DNA of 64,000 nucleotides from JANYCO01 sp035535995 (GTDB lineage Bacteria; Bacteroidota; Bacteroidia; Cytophagales; Cytophagaceae): assembly GCA_035535995.1 (NCBI GenBank), contig DATLOZ010000003.1:1-64000 (forward strand), in the 5' to 3' direction. The notes beneath the pieces were generated by a model. That model was not told the DNA's origin. It saw only the letters and a list, made by a program, of their open reading frames with translations, and did not search any database. The position numbers and the translations under genes are program-made. Of the stretch, positions 50,764-60,734 are shown piece by piece (position 1 is the stretch's first letter; each line of letters starts with the position of its first letter).

Positions 50764-52169
50764 TTATCTGAAGCTTGATTCCCGGAATCAAGCTTCAGAT
50801 AACCATAATAAACCGGCACTCCCATAAGCATGATCAGCAGTCCCGGCCAGGTGTATGCAGGTTTATAAAAGATCAACAGTAGGCAAAATGCAGTTCCCAT
50901 CAGGATGTACAATGCAGGAAGAAAAGGATAGCCAAATGCTTTGTACGGTCTTGGCGTATCAGGTTGTTTTTTTCGTAGAATAAAGATTCCTGCAATAGTG
51001 AGAATATAAAATAGTACTACAATAAATGAAACCATATCAAGCAAGTCACCATATTTTCCACTCAGACACCAGATACAGCTGAGCAGACATTGCGCCCAAA
51101 GCGCTTTCTGCGGTACGGCAAAACGATTTAGCACTCCTGCTTGTTTGAAAAATAAACCATCTTTTGCCATCGTATAATACACCCTCGCGCCTGAAAGGAT
51201 CAATCCATTGTTACAACCAAAAGTAGAGATCATGATCATCAACGCAATGATCACAGTGCCTGTGTTCCCAAAAATAAGATGCGAAGCGGCTACCGCAATC
51301 CTGTCTTTTTCTGCAAAAGCAATTTGTTGCACCGGAAGTATAGAGAGGTACATCAAATTGGTGATCACATACAATACAGTAACCATGAGGGTTCCAAGAA
51401 AGAGACTGAGACCGATATTGCGTTTTGGATTTTTTATTTCTCCGGCAATGAAGGTCACATTATTCCATGCATCACTGCTGAAGATGGCACCTACCATTGC
51501 TGCCGCCACCGCACCGGTAGCGGCAATCATGGTGTAGTCCTGACGGCCGGTAAGTGAATGTAAATCCCATGCTTCGGCCCAGTTGGCCGACCAGACTTCA
51601 GTCCTGGAGGCAATAAATCCAAAAAGAATAAGTCCCAGTAGACTGAGTATTTTAATGATCGTAAGATTGGTCTGGATCAATTTCCCTTCTTTCACTCCGC
51701 GTGTATTGATAAATGTAAGTAGTATGATGACAGCAATGGAAAGTAATTGCGCAGGAGAAAGTTTAAAATTCTGAAATTGAAAAACGATAAGTTCTTCGCT
51801 CACTGCTGGTAGGAGGTAAGCGGTAAATTTTGAAAAAGCCACACCCACCGCGGCGATTGTACCTGTTTGTATTACAGCGAAAAAACTCCATCCATATAAG
51901 AATGCGATCAACGGATTGTAGGCTTCTTTCAGGTAGGTGTACTGTCCGCCTGCTTTGGGAAACATTCCACTCAGTTCTCCGTAACTCACGCCGGCGGTAA
52001 CTGTCATGAGTCCTGTGATCAGCCATACCACAATGAGCCATCCTGCGCCACCCACGTTTCGCAGGATATCGGCACTCACAATAAAAATTCCCGAACCGAT
52101 CATAGAGCCCGCTACAATCATAGTGGCGTCGCGTAAGCTGAGTTCGGGTTTGAAGTGTGGATTGGACAT
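50754..52169 (-). CDS. APC-family amino-acid permease
   Basis: 471 residues, about 12 hydrophobic segments. The first-helix signature MIVAGSMIGSGIFIVSADI and the following GELSGMFPKAGGQYTYLKEAY are typical of LAT/APC-type amino-acid transporters. Inner membrane; substrate not predictable. The C-terminal tail (YLKLDSGNQASDNYS) is encoded by the palindrome at 50763-50803. Confidence 0.93.
   Translation of the reverse strand: MSNPHFKPELSLRDATMIVAGSMIGSGIFIVSADILRNVGGAGWLIVVWLITGLMTVTAGVSYGELSGMFPKAGGQYTYLKEAYNPLIAFLYGWSFFAVIQTGTIAAVGVAFSKFTAYLLPAVSEELIVFQFQNFKLSPAQLLSIAVIILLTFINTRGVKEGKLIQTNLTIIKILSLLGLILFGFIASRTEVWSANWAEAWDLHSLTGRQDYTMIAATGAVAAAMVGAIFSSDAWNNVTFIAGEIKNPKRNIGLSLFLGTLMVTVLYVITNLMYLSILPVQQIAFAEKDRIAVAASHLIFGNTGTVIIALMIMISTFGCNNGLILSGARVYYTMAKDGLFFKQAGVLNRFAVPQKALWAQCLLSCIWCLSGKYGDLLDMVSFIVVLFYILTIAGIFILRKKQPDTPRPYKAFGYPFLPALYILMGTAFCLLLIFYKPAYTWPGLLIMLMGVPVYYGYLKLDSGNQASDNYS
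50763..50803. repeat. 41-base perfect palindrome across a gene end
   Basis: GTTATCTGAAGCTTGATTCC followed by one C and then its exact complement: 20-base arms, one-base loop. It codes the last residues of the permease and lies just past the carbonic anhydrase stop. No T run follows on either strand, but it could still act as a bidirectional terminator or RNA-processing site. Confidence 0.75.
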
Positions 52170-52212
52170 TTTTCTTTTTATGACCTAAGATAAAAAAAAT
52201 GTTGGTATTAAT

Positions 52213-52373
52213 CGTCATTGCGAGGAAGACAAGCGTAGCGCAGGCTGACGAAGCAATCCGTTGGCTACGAAGCCGAGCCCGTTTATAGTGCCACATATTT
52301 CAACTTGACAAGGCTACGTAGCCAACGGATTGCTTCGTCAATCGGCCTTACGGCCTCTTTCCTCGCAATGACG
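52213..52373. mobile_element. CGTCATTGCGAGGA palindromic element, copy 2
   Basis: 161 bases with the same ends and inner GAAGCAATCCGTTGGCTAC / GTAGCCAACGGATTGCTTC pair as copy 1. The DNA after it (52407-52460) carries the ATCTTCTAATCCAGTGAATC repeat also found at 3650-3990. Confidence 0.8.
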
Positions 52374-52460
52374 GTTAATGTCAACAATCACTCTGTAATG
52401 GCAATCCCGAAAATCGAAATCCTGTAAATCTTCTAATCCAGTGAATCAAGGTTCGGACAA

Positions 52461-55400
52461 TTACTCCAGCACAATCTTCCCCGTCACCGACTCGTCCGCC
52501 TGGTATGCCCGCACCATATACATAGCTGACGCCAGTGATAAATGCACGGTATAGCTTCCGGAGGCGATTGATATTTTTTCTTCTGCTACCAATACACCGG
52601 TTAAAGAGTATACCTGGTAAGTGATCGGTTCGTTGGTCTTTCCTCCGTTTAGGATAATGAAACCATCTGTTGTAGGAAGAATAGAAAGTGCTGTAGTGAA
52701 ACGAACTTTTTCCACTTTGCTAAACGAAGAGGTTCCGTCTATATCGTTTTGTTTTAATCTATAATATAGAATACCATCCGGTGCATTAAAGTCGGTGTAG
52801 GAGTATTGATTCAACTGCGAAGAATTTCCAACGGCTAAAACGGTACCGATTGTCTGGAAATGAATGCCATCAGTGCTTCGCTGGATGTTGAAGGAATAGT
52901 TGTTCTCTTCGCTTGCCGTCACCCAGGAGACAAGCACGGAATGATCGGCCTGCGCTTTAGCGGTGAAGGAAACCAGTTGGATCGGAAGCGGAACGATGCA
53001 ATCGGAAAATTCGGAAGTGCTATTGTTTAAAGTAGTTTCGGTAGCAGTAACTCTTTCCGTTTGTGCGGTAGAGAGACCAAGATTGTGAGTCAGCGTCCAG
53101 GTACCGCCGGAAACAATGGTGCCGCCGATAAACTGCTCGCCTTCGCAATCACAGAAACCACCGGATTTTATATTTAGATATACGTGAATAGAATCGCCGT
53201 CTGTAGTGCCGGTTCCATTTACAGAATTAATATCAGAACTAATAAGCACAGGCGCAGCAATTCCCTCGTTGGCCGAAGGTTCCAGGAAGATCCCTTTGTC
53301 TGCGTTGCAGTAAATTTTGTTGCGCACAATTTTATTACGCTGCGAAAGTTGCTCTACATATACCCCTTGACCGCTTCCCGCCTGGATTCCCTTGGTATTT
53401 GCTATAATATTAGCTAATGACATCGTACTTCCCCCGATTACATTGTCAGTACTGGTGAAGCGAATATTCACACCGTAATCTTCGTTCCCCATACTAATGG
53501 TACCTGTTTTATCGGTGCCTACAAAGTTTCCAATAAATGTATTGCGCAGCGCATTTCGAAAGTAAACACCTTCGTTCTGGTTGGCACAGCTGATGTTTCC
53601 TTCGAAGGGCCCAGTACCGCCAATGATGCAATCGGTAGCTTCGTTGATTGAGATTCCCGCCCAAACATTTCCCAACGGGATCATACCGGTAGAATCTACG
53701 CCACAGTAGTTTCCTTTGATGATATGACTTTTCGATCCGCCTTCAATCCTGATCCCGTCGCGGGAATTAGCCGTTGTAGTGTATCCATTACCTGAGCAAA
53801 CATTTCGATCCATAAAGTTAGAACCGCCAATGGTAGCGCCATCCGAATTGCCGCCGCCGAAGTGGATGCCGCTTTGTGCATTGGCAATTACCGTGAGTCC
53901 GTCGGCGCCTACGCCGCAGAAATTACTTTTGATAACGGCATTCGGACAGTCGCCATTGATAAGAATTCCGTCTTGTCCGTTGCCCGAACAAATATTGCGC
54001 GTAGTAGAAGAGCCACCGCCGATTTGTATATTAGCACAAGTGCTTACTACAATGCCATTCTGCCCATTGCCTTTGTTAAGCAATCCTGTAGCGTCTACGC
54101 CGATATAATTATTGTAAATGATCGAAGAGGCACAGTTATTTATCTCCAATGCTTGTTGGGCATTGTTGGAAATAATATTCCGTTCACCCAGCACTGCTCC
54201 GCCGATTAAAGAACCTGGAGACGTTTGAATTAAAACTCCGCGTTGTGTATTGCCAAGACTGGTAGTGCCGTCTACCGCCATGCCTACATAATTTGATTTG
54301 AAACTCAAAGCCGGCGCAGCGCTGATGATCACCCCATCACGGTTGGAGGAAACGATATTGCCTACACCAATGCCGCCCACAATGAGGCTGGTAGCGGTAG
54401 AGACATTGATGCCGATCTGTGCATTACCCTTTGCCAGCATACCGGTAGAATCGACACCTACATAATTATTTTGAATACTGGTAGCGCCTACGTTATTGGT
54501 GACGATCCCGGAAGCGAGGTTGCCTGATACTAAATTTCTTTCCGGAAGTGTAGAGCCACCAATGGTAATAGGAGTGGAGGTTTGAATAAGCATACCATTG
54601 GTTTTATTGGCTAATACGGTGTTGCCGTCTTTTGCCATGCCTATGAAATTTCCTTTCACCACTACAGAGGTACTGCAATTGCTCATACTGATCCCGTTGC
54701 CGTTGAGAGAACTGCAAAGAATATTCCGCGCATTGTAAGTAGTGCCGCCAATCAGCACAGTGGTACAGTTGCTAAGATCGATACAGCTTTGGGAATTTCC
54801 CCGGGCCAGCATGCCTGTGGAATCTGTTCCGATATAATTATTTTGAAAAGTTATTCCTGCCGAATTAGCAGCAGATACACCGCGTGAGTTGTTAGAGGAA
54901 ATAATATTTCTTTCCTGTGCGGTCAATCCACCAATAGTGACGGAAGCAGTAGGGTTTTGAAGCAGGATCCCGCTTTGTGCATTGGCCAGAGCAGTAGTGC
55001 CGTCCAGGCCCAGGCCAATGAAGTTTCCTTTAATAACGAGCGTAGTACAAGTAGTTACTACAATACCGTTTTGTGTATTTCCTGAAATAATATTTCTCGC
55101 AGCGTATAGAGTGCCACCAATGGTTATATTATTGGAAGACACGATCTCGATCCCTTGCTGGTTGCCGAAAGCCACATTACCACTGCTGCTTACACCGATG
55201 TAATTACCTTGCACTGTAGCATTGTGGGAAGAAGAAAGAATATGAACTCCACGTTGTTGATTTCCTGAAATAATGTTCCTTGTATTAGCTCCTGCCGTGC
55301 CGCCAACGGTACAGTTTGTAGAAGCATTGATCTCTATGGCGGTGTTTACATTTGCCAATGCGGCTGTTCCGGTTGCATTCAATCCGATAATATTAGTTTG

Positions 55401-56423
55401 AATGATCGCATTGCTGGAGGCTGATTGCACAACAATTCCTTTTTGAGAATTTCCTGAAATGACATTTCCACCTCCCGCACCACCAATGGTGCAGCCTGTG
55501 GAAGCATTGAGCTCTATGGCATTTCCTACGTTGGCAATTGCTGAAGCGCCGGTAGCTGCCAGACCGATATAATTTCCCTGGATAATGGTATTGTTGGAAG
55601 AAGCCTGCAACATGATCGCGCGCTGTGAATTTCCCGAAATAATATTGCGTGTGGCCGAACCTCCTGTACCTCCAATGGTGCAGCCTGTGGAAGCATTGAG
55701 CTCAATGGCGTTTCCTACATTGGCCAAGGCTGCAGTGCCGGCAGAAGTAACGCCAATATAATTTCCCTGGATAATGTTATTGTTAGAGGCAGATTGTAAA
55801 TAAATTCCTCTTTGTGAATTTCCGGAAATAACATTAAGCGTAGCTGCGCCGCCTGTACCGCCAATAGTACAACCGGTGGCGCCGGAGAGTGACAAGCCAG
55901 TCTGCAAAGCCGGAGAGGAGCCTACAGCCGTGCCCGCCAAATTGGTGCCAATAAAATTGCCTGCAATAATATGGTTGCTGCTACTGGTAATTTTGATCCC
56001 CGTAGTGGCGTTGGCTCCGTAGATTACGAGTCCACGGATGGTACTTCCGTTGGAACCGCTGTTTAATTGTAAAATATCAATACCTGCAGCGCCGCTCAAT
56101 TGGATCACTGGACTGCCAGCCGAAGCACCGGTTTGACTGAAACCATCGATGAGTAAAGGATTGGTAACGGCAAGTGCTGTCGTAGCGACGGAGATCACAT
56201 AAGGTCCGACTCCGGCAAGGTTAAAGCGGATCGTATCCAACCCAGCTGCGGCATTGGCGATCCGAATGCATTTTCGTAAGGTGTTGTTACCATCGGCTGC
56301 TGTGTAAACTGCCAGGTTATCGGTATTGGCAGTATTGTCAACAATATAAATACTGCCAAAAGATTGATTCGCTGTCAGAAGAACTCCAAGGGCAAGACTA
56401 AGATGCTTTAGAAACAATTTCAT
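52461..56423 (-). CDS. Giant right-handed beta-helix surface protein, T9SS type A
   Basis: 1320 residues. Signal peptide about 1-23 (LALGVLLTANQSFGS). Residues about 60-1110 are tandem beta-helix rungs with a recurring pattern NxISGNxQxGIxxxxxxxxxIxxNYIGxxxxGxxxxxNxxxGIxIxxxxxxTIGG, some units near-identical (bases about 55230-55860). A fibronectin-like domain follows (about 1150-1235, VLVSWVTASEENNYSFNIQ, YYRLKQNDIDG) and a type A sorting domain to the end (VYSLTGVLVAEE, MYMVRAYQ). Pectin-lyase-fold proteins of this length are often adhesins or polysaccharide-active, but no catalytic site can be named. Confidence 0.88.
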   Translation of the reverse strand: MKLFLKHLSLALGVLLTANQSFGSIYIVDNTANTDNLAVYTAADGNNTLRKCIRIANAAAGLDTIRFNLAGVGPYVISVATTALAVTNPLLIDGFSQTGASAGSPVIQLSGAAGIDILQLNSGSNGSTIRGLVIYGANATTGIKITSSSNHIIAGNFIGTNLAGTAVGSSPALQTGLSLSGATGCTIGGTGGAATLNVISGNSQRGIYLQSASNNNIIQGNYIGVTSAGTAALANVGNAIELNASTGCTIGGTGGSATRNIISGNSQRAIMLQASSNNTIIQGNYIGLAATGASAIANVGNAIELNASTGCTIGGAGGGNVISGNSQKGIVVQSASSNAIIQTNIIGLNATGTAALANVNTAIEINASTNCTVGGTAGANTRNIISGNQQRGVHILSSSHNATVQGNYIGVSSSGNVAFGNQQGIEIVSSNNITIGGTLYAARNIISGNTQNGIVVTTCTTLVIKGNFIGLGLDGTTALANAQSGILLQNPTASVTIGGLTAQERNIISSNNSRGVSAANSAGITFQNNYIGTDSTGMLARGNSQSCIDLSNCTTVLIGGTTYNARNILCSSLNGNGISMSNCSTSVVVKGNFIGMAKDGNTVLANKTNGMLIQTSTPITIGGSTLPERNLVSGNLASGIVTNNVGATSIQNNYVGVDSTGMLAKGNAQIGINVSTATSLIVGGIGVGNIVSSNRDGVIISAAPALSFKSNYVGMAVDGTTSLGNTQRGVLIQTSPGSLIGGAVLGERNIISNNAQQALEINNCASSIIYNNYIGVDATGLLNKGNGQNGIVVSTCANIQIGGGSSTTRNICSGNGQDGILINGDCPNAVIKSNFCGVGADGLTVIANAQSGIHFGGGNSDGATIGGSNFMDRNVCSGNGYTTTANSRDGIRIEGGSKSHIIKGNYCGVDSTGMIPLGNVWAGISINEATDCIIGGTGPFEGNISCANQNEGVYFRNALRNTFIGNFVGTDKTGTISMGNEDYGVNIRFTSTDNVIGGSTMSLANIIANTKGIQAGSGQGVYVEQLSQRNKIVRNKIYCNADKGIFLEPSANEGIAAPVLISSDINSVNGTGTTDGDSIHVYLNIKSGGFCDCEGEQFIGGTIVSGGTWTLTHNLGLSTAQTERVTATETTLNNSTSEFSDCIVPLPIQLVSFTAKAQADHSVLVSWVTASEENNYSFNIQRSTDGIHFQTIGTVLAVGNSSQLNQYSYTDFNAPDGILYYRLKQNDIDGTSSFSKVEKVRFTTALSILPTTDGFIILNGGKTNEPITYQVYSLTGVLVAEEKISIASGSYTVHLSLASAMYMVRAYQADESVTGKIVLE

Positions 56424-56924
56424 AGGTCAGGTGTATAGTGGTAGTTTCTTAAGGATACGACCTGACGATGATAAAGTAATCTGAGGTAACCGGTTTTTAG
56501 TATAATAATAGGTTTATATAGGATGATTAAAGGAGATGAATTTACGCTTATCCATCATGCTAAAAACTCTCCTTTGAAGATCAAAACGGGAAAAATGATT
56601 TTTAAAACTTTTAGGTCGCCCAATTGGTAAAATGATTTTACACATTAGGAACAGGTATAAAATGCGGTCTTTTTTTGAAATTTTAGATAAATTTATATTT
56701 ATTGGAAAAAATATTTTGCGTATCAATAACATTCCGGTGCTGGTTAGTTTTAAGCACATGTTTTTACCCATTCATCCTTCATAACTCAACATCGTAATTT
56801 TTAAAACAGGTGCCTGATGTGGTCTCCAAGTCATCCAAATTGGTATTCTCGTCAAATTTCTGTATGTTTGATCAGCTTGTGATAGCTTTTTTTTTAATTG
56901 ATTTCTTATTTTAAATAGAATACT
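56424..56924. other. Divergent AT-rich gap, 501 bases
   Basis: Between the beta-helix and helicase genes. Holds GGTTAC (minus strand, near 56491-56496) without a TTGTAGTA partner, long T and A runs, and no convincing ORF. Confidence 0.4.
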
Positions 56925-58154
56925 TTGACGTTTAACGAATTTAATTTTGATAGCCAGCTGCTGGAAGGACTTGATGCTATGGGATTCAGCAAGGCTACTC
57001 CTATCCAGGAACAAGCAATTCCTCTCATTCTTCAAAATAAAGACCTGATCGCTTGTGCGCAGACAGGAACAGGGAAAACCGCGGCTTATGTGCTGCCTGT
57101 ACTCAATAAAATCCTGAAAGCAGAAACCAGGCATTTGAATACACTCATTCTGGTACCTACACGCGAACTTGCTGTTCAGATCGACCAGCAGATCGAAGGG
57201 CTTGCTTATTTTATTTCAGTGAGCTCTATCCCTGTATATGGTGGCGGCGACGGCGCTGTGTGGGAACAACAGAAAAAAGCACTGAAAGAAGGAGCCGACA
57301 TCATCATCGCTACTCCTGGCAGATTGATTGCCCAGCTTACTTCCGGAGTGATGAATCTCGAACACCTGCAACACCTCGTTCTCGACGAAGCAGACAGAAT
57401 GCTTGACATGGGATTCTATGACGACATTATCCGTATTATCAACTACCTGCCTAAAGACAGACAGACGCTGCTCTTCTCGGCCACTATGCCTCCGAAGATC
57501 AGAACACTGGCCAATACTATCCTCAGAGAGCCGGAACAAATAAGTATCGCTATTTCCAAACCTGCGGAAGGAATTAATCAGCAGGCGTACATGACCTACG
57601 ATACGCAAAAACTTCCTTTGCTAAAAAGTATTCTGAAAGAACATAACGGCGGCGGCGGAAGCACGATCATTTTTGCATCTACCAAAGAGAATGTAAAAAA
57701 ACTCTACTCCGAAATGCGTCGCGCCGGACTTTCTGTAAAAGCATTCCACTCCGACCTGGATCAGGCCGAACGCGAAGATATCCTGCGTGCATACAGAAGT
57801 AAGCAACTGGATATTATCATCGGTACCGATATTCTTTCCCGAGGCATCGACGTAGAAGGAATTAGTATGGTGATCAACTACGATGTACCACCGGATCCGG
57901 AAGATTATGTACACCGCATAGGACGTACAGCCCGCGCAGAGACTACGGGTACTGCGATCACGTTCATTAACGACAAAGATCAAAGCCGCTTCGGTAGAAT
58001 AGAAAGTTTGATCGGCAAGGAAGTTCCGAAACTACCGCTGCCTGCTGAACTTGGCGAAGCGCCAGTATATAATCCTGAAGCGAAAAAGAAAAGACCGGAT
58101 TTTAATAAGAGGAAAAAACCGTTTAATAAAAACAGAAACGGAAATAATAAATGA
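56925..58154 (+). CDS. DEAD-box RNA helicase (RhlE-like)
   Basis: 409 residues starting at TTG 56925. A stop lies three codons upstream, and the next ATG (residue 20) would remove the conserved F.F before the Q motif. Q motif FSKATPIQEQAIP, Walker A AQTGTGKT (45-52), LDEADRMLDMGF (DEAD), FSATMPP (SAT), GTDILSRGIDVEG and HRIGRTAR in the second RecA domain. Basic tail KKKRPDFNKRKKPFNKN. ATP-dependent remodelling of RNA, for example in ribosome assembly or cold adaptation. Confidence 0.96.
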   Translation: MTFNEFNFDSQLLEGLDAMGFSKATPIQEQAIPLILQNKDLIACAQTGTGKTAAYVLPVLNKILKAETRHLNTLILVPTRELAVQIDQQIEGLAYFISVSSIPVYGGGDGAVWEQQKKALKEGADIIIATPGRLIAQLTSGVMNLEHLQHLVLDEADRMLDMGFYDDIIRIINYLPKDRQTLLFSATMPPKIRTLANTILREPEQISIAISKPAEGINQQAYMTYDTQKLPLLKSILKEHNGGGGSTIIFASTKENVKKLYSEMRRAGLSVKAFHSDLDQAEREDILRAYRSKQLDIIIGTDILSRGIDVEGISMVINYDVPPDPEDYVHRIGRTARAETTGTAITFINDKDQSRFGRIESLIGKEVPKLPLPAELGEAPVYNPEAKKKRPDFNKRKKPFNKNRNGNNK

Positions 58155-58283
58155 AGTTATGAATGTTGAATTAAAAATTCATAACTCAATTGAAGCCGTT
58201 GTTTGTGTCTCACAAACAACTCTGTAGTATACAACCGGAATAAGCAGCATTAGAAATTCAACATTCATAACTCAACATTCATA
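58152..58283. repeat. ATTCATAACTCA repeats around a GTTGTTTGTG hairpin
   Basis: Two ATTCATAACTCAA blocks flank GTTGTTTGTG / CACAAACAAC (58199-58220), the same pair as at 3639-3663. Between convergent helicase and rsgA genes. Confidence 0.5.
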
Positions 58284-58285
58284 AC

Positions 58286-59209
58286 TTATTTCCGATTATC
58301 CTCTCCCAATAAAATACTCAAATAACTTTCGTATCTGCTCAGCGAAATTTCTCCTTTTTTTACTTTCTCGATCACCGCACAGCCAGGTTCGTTCACATGC
58401 CGGCAATCGTTGAATTTACATTCGTTCAGCATCGCGCGCATTTCTGGGAAATAATGCGAAAGTTCATCGTCGCCGATTTCAAAAAGTCCTAACTCTTTTA
58501 TACCTGGCGTATCAATAAGGTAAGAGTTTTCTTCCATTACAAAACGCTCAGAAAAAGTTGTAGTGTGTACACCTTTGTCTGCAAATCCAGAGATTGCGGT
58601 GGTGGCCAGTTCCAGCCCTGGGATCAGAAGATTGACAAGCGAAGATTTTCCTACACCGGAATGTCCGGAAAGTAGCGAGGTTTTATTTTTTAAATGTTCA
58701 CGCAAGGTTTCGACTCCTTCACCTGTCAACGTAGAAGTATTAATACAGGTATAACCAAGATCAGAATAGATAGAAGAAAATTCTTCCAACAAACTTTTAC
58801 TTTCTGTATCGTACAAATCCACTTTGTTGAACACCAGTACTGCCGGAATGCGAAATGTTTCTGCCGAAACTAAAAAGCGATCTACAAATCCGGGAGAAGT
58901 GCGTGGCATGGCAAGCGTCACTACCAGCACGCTCTGATCAATATTAGAAGCGATCAAGTGACCATGCGCCGATTTGTGTACGGATTTGCGAATGATATAA
59001 TTTCTGCGCGGGCAAATTTCCTGGATCGCTACAGTCTCGCTTTGTTCACTCTCAAATTCAAACACTACAAGATCGCCTACAGCAAGAGGATTTGTTACTT
59101 TAAGATCTCTTATTTTAAATTTCCCTCTCAGTCTTCCTTTGTAGATTTTTCCGTCTTCTCCCGCTATATCATACCAGGAGCCTGTAGAGCGTACGATCGT
59201 TCCTTTCAT
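58286..59209 (-). CDS. rsgA: Ribosome small-subunit-dependent GTPase A
   Basis: 307 residues with the circularly permuted GTPase order: OB domain 1-75, NKVD (128-131), GHSGVGKSS (182-190), DTPG (233-236), and a C-terminal zinc motif C264, C269, H271, C277 (CKFNDCRHVNEPGC). It helps mature the 30S subunit. It overlaps the KDO-transferase gene by 4 bases and both are read as one operon on the minus strand. Confidence 0.97.
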   Translation of the reverse strand: MKGTIVRSTGSWYDIAGEDGKIYKGRLRGKFKIRDLKVTNPLAVGDLVVFEFESEQSETVAIQEICPRRNYIIRKSVHKSAHGHLIASNIDQSVLVVTLAMPRTSPGFVDRFLVSAETFRIPAVLVFNKVDLYDTESKSLLEEFSSIYSDLGYTCINTSTLTGEGVETLREHLKNKTSLLSGHSGVGKSSLVNLLIPGLELATTAISGFADKGVHTTTFSERFVMEENSYLIDTPGIKELGLFEIGDDELSHYFPEMRAMLNECKFNDCRHVNEPGCAVIEKVKKGEISLSRYESYLSILLGEDNRK

Positions 59210-60468
59210 GATTTGCTGGTAGGTGATTTAAAATGAGTAGAAAGATATTGGAGAATAGCTTCTGTGGCACCTGTGTTTTTTTGTACGTAAGAACTGGCAG
59301 TAGCCGCAAGGGATTTGCGAAGCGCTTCGTCGTTCCAAATAGGAAGAAATTTTTTTTTGAATTCATCCATATTCTTTACCGAAAACGCAGCGCCCTCTTC
59401 GATCAGGTCTTTGGCTTCCTTGAATTTTTGATAATGGGTACCAAAGAAAACAGGCATGCCATAAGTAGCCGCTTCGAGAATATTATGCAGTCCTTTGCCA
59501 TATGCTCCACCAATCCATGCATACTCTGCATATTGATAAAGAGAAGAAAGCAAGCCGATATTGTCGATGATCAAAACCTCTTGAGAGGTGATGGTTTGTT
59601 CGGAAGCCTCGGAGTATAAACTTGTTTTGTGTTTGATCTTCTGCTTCCAGCGCTGGATTTCTTCGGGGTGAATTTCGTGAGGAGCAATGATGAATTTTAA
59701 ATTAGAAAATTCTTTTTCATTGATAAATGGAATCAATACCTCCATATCCGCATTCCACGCGCTTCCTATGATAAAAACTTTTTGATTGTTTTTAAAAGCC
59801 TCTGCAATTGAGATTTCTTTTTTCGCTTGAACAAGATCTTTTACTCTGTCAAATCTTGTATCGCCAACAGCGCTGGCGTTTTGAACGGCAATACTGTTTA
59901 GCAAACTAAGAGAAATTTTGTCCTGCACAAAAAGCCAGGAGAAGCAATAAAGAATGTTTTTATAGAAGTCCGTATACTTACTGAAAAAGGGTTGCTCTTT
60001 GCGGAAGATCGCAGAAAATAATACAGTATGTATTTGTTGTTTTTTCAGTTCGTCCAGGTAGTGAAACCAAAATTCATATTTCACAAAAAAGACAATGGAA
60101 GGATTGGTAATGGAAATAAACTGTCGTGCATTTTTTCTGGTATCGGCGGGAAGATAAAAAATGTCGTCAGCGCCGGAATAATTTTTTCTTATTTCATAAC
60201 CGGAAGGAGAGAAGAAGGTAAGCAAAATTCTATAGCCTGGATATTCTTTGCGGAACGCTTCGATTACCGGCCTTGCCTGCTCAAACTCGCCAAGTGACGC
60301 GGCATGAAACCAGGCGACAGGTGTCGTGTTGCCTTTAAATTTTTCCTTGAGGATAGAAAAAATATTTTTCCTACCCTGTAGCCATAGTGAAGCCTTTTTA
60401 TTAAACGGCGCGGCAATCCGTATAATTAGTAGATAAAACGCAATTGATAAATTATAAATTCCCGTCAT
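59206..60468 (-). CDS. waaA: 3-deoxy-D-manno-octulosonic-acid transferase
   Basis: 420 residues. KdtA/WaaA marks: WFHAASLGEFEQARPVIEAF near residue 53-72, VFFVKYEFWFHYLDELKK, GSAWNADMEVLIPF, and the donor-site stretch IGGAYGKGLHNILEAATYGMPVFFG. Membrane-associated at its N-terminus, it adds KDO from CMP-KDO to lipid A. Overlap with rsgA suggests co-expression. Confidence 0.94.
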   Translation of the reverse strand: MTGIYNLSIAFYLLIIRIAAPFNKKASLWLQGRKNIFSILKEKFKGNTTPVAWFHAASLGEFEQARPVIEAFRKEYPGYRILLTFFSPSGYEIRKNYSGADDIFYLPADTRKNARQFISITNPSIVFFVKYEFWFHYLDELKKQQIHTVLFSAIFRKEQPFFSKYTDFYKNILYCFSWLFVQDKISLSLLNSIAVQNASAVGDTRFDRVKDLVQAKKEISIAEAFKNNQKVFIIGSAWNADMEVLIPFINEKEFSNLKFIIAPHEIHPEEIQRWKQKIKHKTSLYSEASEQTITSQEVLIIDNIGLLSSLYQYAEYAWIGGAYGKGLHNILEAATYGMPVFFGTHYQKFKEAKDLIEEGAAFSVKNMDEFKKKFLPIWNDEALRKSLAATASSYVQKNTGATEAILQYLSTHFKSPTSKS

Positions 60469-60508
60469 TGGGGCGCAAGTTACGGATTTTTGCTATATAA
60501 AAAATGAT

Positions 60509-60671
60509 CGTCATTGCGAGGAGTGTGACGCTTCAGCGGCACGCGACGAAGCAATCTGTTAGCTACGCAGCTTTGTTGATTTGAAACAGTTTGTAAAACA
60601 TGCGGGCTCAGGCTCTGTAGCTAACAGATTGCTTCGTCATTCCGCCTACGGCGTCATTCCTCGCAATGACG
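60509..60671. mobile_element. CGTCATTGCGAGGA palindromic element, copy 3
   Basis: 163 bases; inner pair GAAGCAATCTGTTAGCTAC / GTAGCTAACAGATTGCTTC. The left flank GAGTGTGACG is also found in the remnant at 63695. Confidence 0.8.
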
Positions 60672-60734
60672 GTTATTTTTAAACTATCCAAATTATTTCC
60701 TATTTTAGCCAGGTTTTGATAAAGAATAACTTAC

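Noticed and set aside
56485..56500. GGTTAC before the beta-helix gene as a further sigma-regulated promoter
   Set aside because: No TTGTAGTA-like block at 14-17 bases; the sequence there reads CATCGTCA, so only half of the motif is present.
56514..56771. Minus-strand open frame of 85 codons
   Set aside because: Low-complexity, very AT-rich translation (many K, I, F) without a domain or a good start; likely chance.
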